The notes: generated by a model from the letters alone, not told the origin. Counted from the first letter of the stretch, positions 1 to 5,423 are shown. The stretch is DNA of 5,423 nt from JAHHLP01 sp041609895 (GCA_041609895.1 JBFIPX010000221.1:1-5423); one strand, 5' to 3'. Numbers and translations: made by a program.

Positions 1-7
1 AGAAGAC

Positions 8-745
8 GTGGCGAAGAAAGAAATCGAATCAAAGGACTCAGCCACCTACATCTGTTCCAACTGCGGCTACGTCGCTCGCGGCTTCGAGCCGGCCGTCTGC
101 GCGGTTTGCAGCGCGCCGCCCGAGTCGTTCAGCAAGCTCGATAAGAAGGCCATAGAGGGATTGGCCCCACTCGAGGGCGCGATACAGGAAGAGCGAACCT
201 TCGACAACGTCAAGCTGAAGTGGACCGAGGAGGCGCGGAAGATCGTTGCGGCGGTGCCGGATGGGTATCAGCGTCGCCGTGCGAAGGCACAAATTGAGAA
301 GACGGCGCGCGTCAAGCGGCTGGATACGATCACGAAAGACATGGTGACGGCGGTTGTGGGAGATACACTGGCCGATACGCAGAATCTCGAGGAACGAGGC
401 AAGCTGAATCAGACGGCCGTAGATGCGGGCGAGCAGGAGGTTTCGGACGATCGCCTCGTGCGCGACGGCGAATTCTCGTGGACTCCGGAGGCTGTTGCGC
501 GGATCAACAAGGTGCCCGAGGGCTTCATGCGAAAGGCGACCAAAGGCCGGGTGGAGAAGGCGGGGAAAGCACGCGGCGTGGACGTGATCACGCTCGAGAT
601 ATGTGAGGAGGGCATCGCAGAGGGCCGCAAGGCGATGGAGGAAGTGATCCGCAAGCAGAATGCAGAGAAGGAGAAAGGTGAGGGACAGGCCGGCTCCGAA
701 GCTTCCTCCGGAGCTTCCACATCTTCCGAGGAATCAGACGAGTAA
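8..745 (+). CDS. Rubredoxin-like domain protein with two tandem PCP_red domains
   Basis: The 245-residue product begins with a rubredoxin/rubrerythrin-tail-like four-cysteine motif (C16-x2-C19-G-Y and C31-x2-C34, then S-A-P-P-E-S-F), which usually binds one iron, or zinc, through four cysteines. Two copies of the PCP_red domain known from the C-terminus of BchB/ChlB follow: about residues 72-113 (starts W-T-E-E-A, then V-P-D-G-Y and a basic helix) and 158-201 (W-T-P-E-A, V-P-E-G-F, ending V-I-T-L-E). The last 25 or so residues are a Ser/Glu/Gly-rich, probably disordered acidic tail. There is no signal peptide, so it is likely cytoplasmic. The GTG start follows an open in-frame stretch (GAA GAC) that reaches the window edge, and no good ribosome site is visible, so the true start could lie upstream of the window. 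It heads an operon with the Mrp-like ATPase 33 bp downstream. An electron-transfer or metal-handling role is inferred; the true function is unknown. Confidence 0.85.
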   Translation: MAKKEIESKDSATYICSNCGYVARGFEPAVCAVCSAPPESFSKLDKKAIEGLAPLEGAIQEERTFDNVKLKWTEEARKIVAAVPDGYQRRRAKAQIEKTARVKRLDTITKDMVTAVVGDTLADTQNLEERGKLNQTAVDAGEQEVSDDRLVRDGEFSWTPEAVARINKVPEGFMRKATKGRVEKAGKARGVDVITLEICEEGIAEGRKAMEEVIRKQNAEKEKGEGQAGSEASSGASTSSEESDE

Positions 746-778
746 ATCGCGAACCCGCGCGCCCGGGACAATCCGAAC

Positions 779-1840
779 TTGAAATCCTACCATGACATCG
801 TTGGCGACGGCGGCTCCAATGTGGCCGGTCAGGTCGAGGAGCAGCAGCGCCGTCTTGAGCTGCGCCTTGCGCCCATTACCCACGTCGTCGCGATCATGAG
901 TGGAAAGGGGGGTGTGGGAAAGAGCTCGCTAGCGGTCAACATCGCCAGCGCCCTGGCAATCAGCGGCCGGCGTGTCGGTCTGTTGGACGCCGACATCAAC
1001 GGCGCGTCGATCGTCAAGATGACCGGAGTGCGCCGCGAGCCGGAGTCGGATGTCGGGGGCGTACGGCCACCGGTGTCGGGTGCCGGTGTCAAGGTGATGT
1101 CCATCGATCTGTTCACGCCAGAGAACGAGCCGGTCAAGTGGGACGCCCCTACGCAGAAGGATGCGTTCACGTGGCGGGGTATGATGGAGCAAGCGGCGCT
1201 GCGCGAAATGGTCACCGACACCGAGTGGGGGGACCTGGACTACTTGCTGGTCGACTTGCCGCCAGGCACGGATCGGCTGCCGAATCTCGCCGACCTTCTT
1301 CCGCGGCTATCCGCCGCGGTCGTGGTCACCGTTCCGTCGACGATCTCGCACTACGTGGTTGGCAAGTCGATTCAGATGGCGCGTGAGCTTATGAATCTGG
1401 GAGCTATCGGCCTCGTCGAGAACATGTCCAGGTTTGTCTGTCCTGAGTGCAACAAGACGCATGATCTCTTTCACGGTGAGGATGCCCAGGTGCTCGCGGG
1501 CCGATACGAAGTCACCTTCCTCGGCCGTGTCCCGATGGATCCGCGGATGGCATGGCTGACAGATCGCGGCTTGAATTTTCTGGGTGAGCATGGTGATCGG
1601 CCTGCCGCTCAAGCAGTCGGACAGGTGGCCCGGTCGGTCGAGAAGCTGGCATCCTCTGCCGGTGCCCAGATCGGTTCGGATGGTGTGTCCGCCGACTCAT
1701 CAGGTGGAAGCACGGAGTCGGATGACGAACCTGTCGGCCGGTTGCGCGGGAACTCCGATTCGGACGACGAACCCGATGCCGCGGCGTGGCCAAACACCGA
1801 CGAAATACGTGCGACCGATGTGACGCCGTCCGAGAAATAA
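779..1840 (+). CDS. mrp: Mrp/NBP35-family P-loop ATPase (iron-sulfur cluster carrier type)
   Basis: This 353-residue protein is a SIMIBI/MinD-class ATPase of the Mrp/ApbC/NBP35 family, which binds and transfers Fe-S clusters in the cytoplasm. Visible motifs are the deviant Walker A G-K-G-G-V-G-K-S-S (42-50, signature Lys43 and Lys48), L-L-D-A-D-I-N-G-A-S (68-77), D-L-P-P-G-T (159-164) and V-E-N-M-S (213-217). The family's cluster-binding C-P-E-C follows, at Cys221 and Cys224. The N-terminal DUF59/MIP18 domain of many bacterial Mrp proteins is absent. Beyond about residue 295 there is an added acidic Ser/Asp-rich tail with the unit S-D-D-E-P twice. The start is uncertain: TTG at 779 gives the longest frame, and an in-frame GTG at 821 (residue 15) would still keep every domain. 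Neither has a strong ribosome site. It lies between two PCP_red-domain genes, which suggests they are its partners or clients (inference). Confidence 0.9.
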   Translation: MKSYHDIVGDGGSNVAGQVEEQQRRLELRLAPITHVVAIMSGKGGVGKSSLAVNIASALAISGRRVGLLDADINGASIVKMTGVRREPESDVGGVRPPVSGAGVKVMSIDLFTPENEPVKWDAPTQKDAFTWRGMMEQAALREMVTDTEWGDLDYLLVDLPPGTDRLPNLADLLPRLSAAVVVTVPSTISHYVVGKSIQMARELMNLGAIGLVENMSRFVCPECNKTHDLFHGEDAQVLAGRYEVTFLGRVPMDPRMAWLTDRGLNFLGEHGDRPAAQAVGQVARSVEKLASSAGAQIGSDGVSADSSGGSTESDDEPVGRLRGNSDSDDEPDAAAWPNTDEIRATDVTPSEK

Positions 1841-1855
1841 CGAGAGACCAGCGAA

Positions 1856-2383
1856 ATGAAATTCCTCTGCGTCGAATGCGACGAGCCGATGAAGCTGCAG
1901 CGGACGGGCGGTCCGGATAACGGCTCGATGTCCGTACTGTTTGGATGCCCGGCGTGTGGTCGGCAGGTGGCGATGCTGACGAACGCGATGGAGACGCAGA
2001 TGGTGCGGTCGTTGGGTGTCAAGATCGGTGCTGGCGGAGGAGGTTCGGCGCCGATGGAGACGATTCGCGAGTCGCTGGTGTCGGGTTCAGGCGATCGCGA
2101 GGACGATAGTACAAGAACAATATCCCAGTCCACAGAAGCCGGTGACGAGCCATCGGGCGGCAAGTGTCCCTTCACCGGGATGGTCAACGATGCGTTCGGA
2201 GAGGCAGAGGCTGTTGACGCCGTACTAACCTGGACCGCTGAGGCCCTTGAGCGTCTCGAACGCATTCCGTCCTACGTCCGGCCGATGGTTGAGAAGGGGA
2301 TCGTCGAGTATGCGCGAGAAATCGGAGCGAACGAGATTGACGCGGACGTGATGAGCGCTGCGAGAGCGCGGTTCGGGATGTGA
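1856..2383 (+). CDS. Zinc-ribbon and PCP_red domain protein
   Basis: The 175-residue product has an N-terminal ribbon with C5-x2-C8 and C31-x2-C34 (C-V-E-C and C-P-A-C-G), which probably binds zinc or iron. A flexible Gly/Ser/Asp/Glu-rich linker (about 58-102) and a short C-P-F-T-G-M stretch with Cys104 follow. The C-terminal PCP_red domain covers about 125-172 (L-T-W-T-A-E-A, then I-P-S-Y-V-R-P-M-V-E-K and Y-A-R-E-I-G). This copy is closer to the BchB C-terminal pattern than the two in the first gene, because it keeps the I-P-x-x-V-R core. The ATG start lies 15 bp after the ATPase stop, with a weak purine stretch (GAGAGA) ahead of it, so co-transcription is likely. There is no signal peptide or membrane segment. 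The architecture is confident; the function is unknown. A role with the adjacent Mrp-like ATPase in Fe-S or redox chemistry is an inference from context. Confidence 0.85.
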   Translation: MKFLCVECDEPMKLQRTGGPDNGSMSVLFGCPACGRQVAMLTNAMETQMVRSLGVKIGAGGGGSAPMETIRESLVSGSGDREDDSTRTISQSTEAGDEPSGGKCPFTGMVNDAFGEAEAVDAVLTWTAEALERLERIPSYVRPMVEKGIVEYAREIGANEIDADVMSAARARFGM

Positions 2384-2388
2384 GTGAG

Positions 2389-2423
2389 GCTGCGGACGCG
2401 TGTTATTCTCCTGCGTCCTCAGC
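2389..2423. terminator. Stem-loop after the PCP_red/Mrp operon, candidate terminator
   Basis: An 11-bp stem (GCTGCGGACGC at 2389-2399 against GCGTCCTCAGC at 2413-2423) has one C/C mismatch and a 13-nt loop. It begins six bases after the stop codon at 2383. No T-tract follows on either strand, so it is not a classical intrinsic terminator. It may act as an RNA 3' end stabiliser or a terminator for both converging strands, since it overlaps the stop of the minus-strand sorting-domain relic. Confidence 0.5.
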
Positions 2424-2624
2424 GGGCGACTGTAACGGTCGTTTCAGATGTCGTTGATGGTGTCGCCAGCCGAAAGATATATGTCCCGGTCGGGATTCCT
2501 CCAGTCCACCACTGCGACTTGTGACGTCCAGCCGGGAAGACCCGCTTTTGATCGTCTCCATCATGCGACCGAGAAGGTCGAACACCTCGAGTTGGGCCAC
2601 CGACGGTACCTCAAGATGATACAT
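2419..2624 (-). pseudogene. Relic of a T9SS C-terminal sorting domain (frameshifted)
   Basis: Read on the minus strand, the stretch from 2624 downward encodes Y-H-L-E-V-P-S-V-A-Q followed by L-E-V-F-D-L-L-G-R, the hallmark of the T9SS type A (Por) sorting domain or FlgD-like Ig fold at the end of secreted FCB-group proteins. The match then shifts frame at a four-base T run (2546-2549; AAAA on the coding strand). In the other frame it continues F-P-A-G-R-H-K-S-Q-W, then T-G-G-I-P-T-G-T-Y-I-F-R-L, and ends T-V-T-V-A-R followed by TGA at 2419-2421. This is the normal C-terminus of the family. One extra A in the run would join the halves. Upstream of about 2625 the similarity fades and the rest of the host gene is missing. 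What is seen is the two-frame match; the family assignment is from known consensus. A sequencing indel is possible for the frameshift but would not explain the missing N-terminal part. Confidence 0.75.
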
Positions 2625-2697
2625 AACCCACTCCTGATTATGGAATTGGGCGACGGGGTGTCATTACGCATTAGCCCTTCACTTGGGCGTTCTAATT

Positions 2698-2730
2698 TAT
2701 ACGTGTAACGCACGTATATCGCACGTGTGC
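2698..2730 (+). promoter_or_regulatory. Inverted-repeat operator region of the toxin-antitoxin pair
   Basis: There is a perfect 8-bp inverted repeat, TATACGTG (2698-2705) and CACGTATA (2711-2718) with a 5-nt spacer. A second small one follows: GCAC (2721-2724) and GTGC (2727-2730) around GT. The hexamer TGTAAC flanks the region as a direct repeat (2704-2709 and 2731-2736). The position, 26-58 bp before the antitoxin start, is where antitoxin or antitoxin-toxin complexes of type II systems bind for autorepression. The A/T-rich ATTTATA around 2695-2701 could be part of a -10 element, but no convincing -35 partner was found, so the exact promoter is not assigned. Confidence 0.55.
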
Positions 2731-2755
2731 TGTAACATTTGAATCGGACTTCGAG

Positions 2756-2986
2756 ATGCGCAAGAAGCTGACGATTACGATCGACGAAGAGGTCTATGCC
2801 GGGCTCTATCGCCGCATTGGCAAACGGCGCATCAGTCAGTTTATCGAGAGGCTGGTAAGACCTCATGTGTTGGACGACGAACTTGAGGACGCCTATCGTT
2901 CAATGGCAAAAGAGGAAGGGCGCGAGTACGAAGCGGCGGAATGGTCGGAGGGCTTGATCGGAGACGTGTCTGATGAAGCGCGGTGA
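2756..2986 (+). CDS. Antitoxin of a MazF/PemK-type toxin-antitoxin pair
   Basis: The 76-residue protein has the short antitoxin layout: an N-terminal beta strand and two helices of ribbon-helix-helix type (K-L-T-I-T-I-D-E-E-V-Y, then I-S-Q-F-I-E-R-L-V-R-P-H-V, about residues 4-37), then an acidic C-terminal part rich in Glu (about 39-75) that would wrap the toxin. The N-terminal half should bind the inverted repeats just upstream and repress the operon, neutralising the toxin by protein contact (family knowledge). The ATG start at 2756 has no strong ribosome site. The last 14 bases overlap the toxin start at 2973, the usual translational coupling in these pairs. The frame is intact and nothing suggests decay, unlike its partner. 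The precise antitoxin subfamily cannot be fixed by eye. Confidence 0.85.
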   Translation: MRKKLTITIDEEVYAGLYRRIGKRRISQFIERLVRPHVLDDELEDAYRSMAKEEGREYEAAEWSEGLIGDVSDEAR

Positions 2987-3296
2987 GGTTTGGCTTGTGG
3001 GTTTTGGCCGGCCCACGGGCGGCGAGGTCGCCAAGACGCGTCCAGCGGTGATCGTGAGCAACGACGCATCGAATCGTTTCTTGAATCGCGTGCAAGTGGT
3101 TCCACTGACGACGCAGACCAAGCGCATCTATCCCAGCGAGGCAGTTCTTCGCGTTGGCCGCCGATGAAGCAAGGCCATGGCCGACCAGATCACGACGGCC
3201 GACAAAAGCAGATTGTTGCGACGCCTCGGTTCCGTGGCAAATGCCGACGTGGAGGAAATCGAACGAGCAGTCAAGGTCCAACTGGGACTCGATTAA
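2973..3296 (+). pseudogene. mazF: MazF/PemK endoribonuclease toxin interrupted by an in-frame TGA
   Basis: One frame of 108 codons runs from ATG 2973 to TAA 3294-3296 and matches a full-length MazF/PemK mRNA interferase, but codon 65 (3165-3167) is TGA. Before it stand the family start M-K-R-G-E-V-W, the K-T-R-P-A-V-I-V-S-N-D core (Arg23 corresponds to the catalytic Arg) and V-V-P-L-T-T (Thr46/47, the conserved catalytic Thr region). After it, in the same frame, come S-K-A-M-A-D-Q and the C-terminal helix ending V-Q-L-G-L-D. The stop thus cuts a 107-residue toxin into 64 residues plus a possible 39-residue remainder starting at ATG 3177. TGA also ends the antitoxin and the third operon gene, so it is a normal stop here. 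A GGAG at about 9 nt before the ATG could serve as ribosome site. Most likely an inactivated toxin; stop readthrough or a sequencing error are alternatives. Confidence 0.8.
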
Positions 3297-3326
3297 GGAC
3301 GATGCCGCCTTCGTCTTCAGGCCTGA

Positions 3327-3353
3327 CACAACGTTGAACCTGATGGCGTTGTG
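3327..3353. terminator. Weak stem-loop between converging genes
   Basis: A perfect 7-bp inverted repeat, CACAACG (3327-3333) and CGTTGTG (3347-3353) with a 13-nt loop, sits in the 88-bp gap between the toxin frame and the stop of the minus-strand peptidase. It could end transcription from both sides, but the stem is short and no T-run follows. Confidence 0.3.
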
Positions 3354-3384
3354 CCACTTGTTGATGCCCCGGCCGGCCCGTCCA

Positions 3385-5202
3385 CTACCACCCGCACTGC
3401 TGCCCGGCGTTCTTCTCGCCCAGCCACTTCATTAACGGCGCGTAGTAGTCGATGATGGCGGTCGCGTCGATCTCGGGCGACCCAGTGAAGGCCTCCAGAG
3501 CTTCCTGCCACGGTCGTGACGACCCCATCTGCAGCATGGCATCGAATCGCTCTCCGACCTCCTTGTTGCCGTAGATCGAACATCGGTGCAGCGGCCCGTC
3601 CCACCCGGCGATCTCGCAGGCCGTCCGGTGGAACTGAAACTGCAGGATGTGGGCAAGGAAGTAGCGCATGTAGGGCGTGTTGTTGGGGACGTGATACTTC
3701 GCTCCCGGGTCGAAGTGATCGGCCGTCCGCTGCACGGGCGCCTTGACCCCCTGGTAGTCCTCACGCAGTTTCCACCAGCCTTCGTTGTAGGTCTCCGGCG
3801 TCAACTCTCCCGAGAAAACCTGCCATCGCCACTTATCGACTAGTAGGCCGAACGGAAGGAAGGCAATCTTGTCCAGCGCGGACTGAAGGAGCAGGCCAAT
3901 ATCCTTGGACGCGTCGGGGACCCGGTTCAGCAGCCCGATTTGTCGCAGATACTCCGGCGTGATGGAGAGCGCGATCATGTCGCCGACAGCCTCGTGGAAA
4001 CCGTCGTTTGCACCCTCCCGATAAACGACACTCTGATCCTTGTAGGCACGCTGATAAATATTGTGGCCGATCTCGTGATGCACCGTCTGAAAGTCGTCTC
4101 CGTTGACCTTTGTGCACATCTTGATTCGGATGTCGTCCTCTCCGTCGAGGCTCCATGCCGACGCATGGCATACTACCTCGCGGTCGTCTGGCTTGGTGAA
4201 CAGTGATCGCTCCCAAAACGTCTCCGGCATGGGCTCGAATCCCAGCGATACGAAGAAATCGTCTGCCGTTTCGAACATCCGATGGGCGTCGTACCCGTTA
4301 CGAACCAGAAGCTCGGTGATGTCGTACCCGGGATCTGCGTCCGCGGGAGCTATCATGGGGAAAATGTTGCCCCACTGCTGCGCCCACATATTGCCGAGCA
4401 GATGAGCCGGAATGGGTCCCTGCGGATCGACAATGTCAGTTCCGTATTCTCTCGACAACTCACCGCGCGCGTAGCAGTGCAGTGCATCGTACAGCGGCTT
4501 GACCTGCATCCATAGCGTATCACTCAGTGCGGCGAAGGCGTCAGCATCCATATCGTATTTCGAGCGCCACATATCTGCCAGGTCGTGAAAGCCGAGTTCG
4601 CGCGCTCCCTCATTAGCGATCTCGACCATCTGCGTGTACTCCTCTGCCATCGGGGGCGACACCTCGCGCCAGCTAGTCCACATCTCGAGGAGTTCGTCCG
4701 GGTCGCGGACCGTTCGCATTAGATCCTCGAGTTCGACGAGGGGCCGACTCTGCCCCCGGTAAGTGCCTTTGCCGGTAGAGTACATGGACGCGAGTCGGCT
4801 CTCGATGTCGGCCAGCTCGCGTGCCGCGTTGTCGCCGCGAGGAGCGGGTAGCGTCAGGTCCATCCGGAGCTTGTTCATCTTCCTTCGCATGTCCTCCGGA
4901 AGGTCGATTTCAAGGAAGCGCTTCGTTCCGTTTGCGAGCTCAACCGATAGTCTCTTCGACCGTGCGTTTGCTCTCGATGAAAGCCAGTTTGTGTCGTACG
5001 TAATGAAATTTGCCCTTACCCAATCGACACGCGATTCGTACTCCTCGCTTTCCTCCAACCTTTCTTCTGCATTGACGAGAAAGTCAGAGGCGCTTGCGAG
5101 ATTCGTTTGCTGTACTCCTGCATCTCTCGACGGTCCGCCGCATGAGATCAGGAGAGCACAAAGAGGCAGTAGCAGATACTTGGAGGAGAATCGACTGGTC
5201 AT
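3385..5202 (-). CDS. M2-family peptidyl-dipeptidase (ACE-like) lipoprotein
   Basis: This 605-residue zinc metallopeptidase of family M2 should release dipeptides from peptide C-termini. The start at 5202 gives a lipoprotein signal peptide: Arg4/Lys8, a Leu-rich core, and lipobox L-I-S-C with Cys21, so the enzyme is probably anchored in the periplasm or outer membrane. The frame stays open to 5385, but the added 61 residues precede the signal peptide and look non-coding. Active-site features are all present: H-H-E-I-G-H with zinc ligands His376 and His380 and catalytic Glu377, third ligand Glu404 in G-F-H-E-A-V-G-D exactly 24 residues on, and substrate-binding Lys502, His504, Tyr511 and Tyr514 in K-Y-H-V-P and P-Y-M-R-Y-F. 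Cys345/Cys363 and Cys529/Cys541 keep the spacing of two ACE disulfides. Arg179, Arg480 and Arg513 fall where ACE has chloride-binding arginines (from offset counting). Other landmarks are G-P-I-P-A-H-L-L-G-N-M-W-A-Q (262-275) and C-H-A-S-A-W (345-350). No ribosome site is visible. It appears to be a single-gene unit, with nutrition from peptides the likely role. Confidence 0.95.
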   Translation of the reverse strand: MTSRFSSKYLLLPLCALLISCGGPSRDAGVQQTNLASASDFLVNAEERLEESEEYESRVDWVRANFITYDTNWLSSRANARSKRLSVELANGTKRFLEIDLPEDMRRKMNKLRMDLTLPAPRGDNAARELADIESRLASMYSTGKGTYRGQSRPLVELEDLMRTVRDPDELLEMWTSWREVSPPMAEEYTQMVEIANEGARELGFHDLADMWRSKYDMDADAFAALSDTLWMQVKPLYDALHCYARGELSREYGTDIVDPQGPIPAHLLGNMWAQQWGNIFPMIAPADADPGYDITELLVRNGYDAHRMFETADDFFVSLGFEPMPETFWERSLFTKPDDREVVCHASAWSLDGEDDIRIKMCTKVNGDDFQTVHHEIGHNIYQRAYKDQSVVYREGANDGFHEAVGDMIALSITPEYLRQIGLLNRVPDASKDIGLLLQSALDKIAFLPFGLLVDKWRWQVFSGELTPETYNEGWWKLREDYQGVKAPVQRTADHFDPGAKYHVPNNTPYMRYFLAHILQFQFHRTACEIAGWDGPLHRCSIYGNKEVGERFDAMLQMGSSRPWQEALEAFTGSPEIDATAIIDYYAPLMKWLGEKNAGQQCGW

Positions 5203-5248
5203 TTGAGCATTCGGAGGCTGAACGAATGTGAGAACTAGGTGCGAGCGC

Positions 5249-5293
5249 ACGTAGTAGTACGTCATCCCGCAGTTGCGGGGCCCGGCGTCGGGC
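5249..5293. repeat. Three adjacent short inverted repeats upstream of the M2 peptidase
   Basis: Three small hairpin-capable repeats follow one another: ACGTA/TACGT with a 4-nt loop (5249-5262), CCCGCA/TGCGGG with a 2-nt centre (5266-5279), and GCCCG/CGGGC with a 4-nt loop (5280-5293). They lie 47-91 bp upstream of the peptidase start, in its presumed promoter or leader. They may be regulator-binding sites or leader hairpins. The rest of 5203-5423 shows no gene and no promoter that I could assign with confidence. Confidence 0.4.
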
Positions 5294-5423
5294 AATCGAT
5301 ATCCGCAGAGGATAGGATATGCATCGTACTCGCACTTCGCAGAAGATCTCACTGCAATCGTCTGTGAATTCGCCCTGCAAGCCACCTGCAGGTATGGAGA
5401 ATTGTCCCGAAAAGAGTGAGGCT

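Noticed and set aside
1609..2265. Long minus-strand open frame of 218 residues under the ATPase and third operon gene
   Set aside because: It is low-complexity Ser/Pro/Arg-rich and lies antisense to two genes with clear domains, so it is a shadow frame.
8..2383. Assignment of the operon to chlorophyll or bacteriochlorophyll synthesis
   Set aside because: Only the small PCP_red domain is shared; there is no BchN/BchB catalytic domain, and the ATPase has Mrp features (CPEC, V-E-N-M-S) and not BchL/NifH ones.
2448..2708. Plus-strand 86-residue open frame in the gap before the antitoxin
   Set aside because: It matches no family I recognise and overlaps the minus-strand T9SS sorting-domain relic, which explains the sequence better.
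2733..2741. Bacteroidota-type -7 box (TAnnTTTG) before the antitoxin, seen as TAACATTTG
   Set aside because: It has one extra base between TA and TTTG, would leave a leader of only about 8 nt, and lacks a convincing -33 partner.
3165..3167. TGA as selenocysteine or as a reassigned tryptophan codon
   Set aside because: MazF proteins do not use selenocysteine, no selenocysteine insertion stem was evident right after it, and TGA ends other genes in this window.
3154..3435. Plus-strand open frame over the toxin end and peptidase stop
   Set aside because: It starts with TTG inside the toxin frame, crosses into the antisense of the peptidase, and has no family signature; the in-frame MazF remainder accounts for the region.
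5203..5385. N-terminal extension of the M2 peptidase to an ATG at 5385
   Set aside because: The extension would put 61 residues ahead of a clear lipoprotein signal peptide, lacks family similarity, and contains the inverted repeats.
5385..5392. CCTGCAGG palindrome near the right edge
   Set aside because: An 8-bp palindrome is expected by chance and has no supporting context.

Overview
The window reads as a chromosomal segment of a moderately G+C-rich bacterium of the Bacteroidota/Rhodothermota (FCB) type. The main clue is a decayed type IX secretion (T9SS) C-terminal sorting domain on the minus strand near 2419-2624; that domain is essentially confined to this superphylum. The poor Shine-Dalgarno sites in front of most genes fit the same placement. 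This is inference from protein signatures; no phylogeny was run.

Left part (8-2383, plus strand): a tight three-gene operon. Gene 1 has a rubredoxin-like four-cysteine domain followed by two tandem PCP_red domains (the small C-terminal domain of light-independent protochlorophyllide reductase subunit B). Gene 2 is a Mrp/NBP35-type P-loop ATPase, the family of iron-sulfur cluster carriers. Gene 3 has an N-terminal CxxC...CxxC ribbon and a C-terminal PCP_red domain. No chlorophyll-synthesis catalytic subunit is present. The operon pairs an Fe-S/redox ATPase with two metal-ribbon PCP_red proteins of unknown role, and it is the best candidate here for an undescribed system. A stem-loop just after gene 3 probably ends the transcript.

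Middle (2384-3296): the 372-bp stretch without an intact gene (2384-2755) holds the stem-loop, the T9SS sorting-domain relic (frameshifted, minus strand) and an inverted-repeat-rich control region. A type II toxin-antitoxin pair of the MazF/PemK class follows. The ribbon-helix-helix-like antitoxin is intact. The toxin frame is complete except for one in-frame TGA at codon 65, so it is probably inactivated.

Right part (3385-5202, minus strand): a complete 605-residue M2-family peptidyl-dipeptidase (a bacterial homologue of angiotensin-converting enzyme) with a lipoprotein signal peptide and all recognisable zinc, substrate and disulfide positions. It converges on the toxin-antitoxin pair. Its upstream region (5203-5423) has no recognisable gene but carries three adjacent short inverted repeats.
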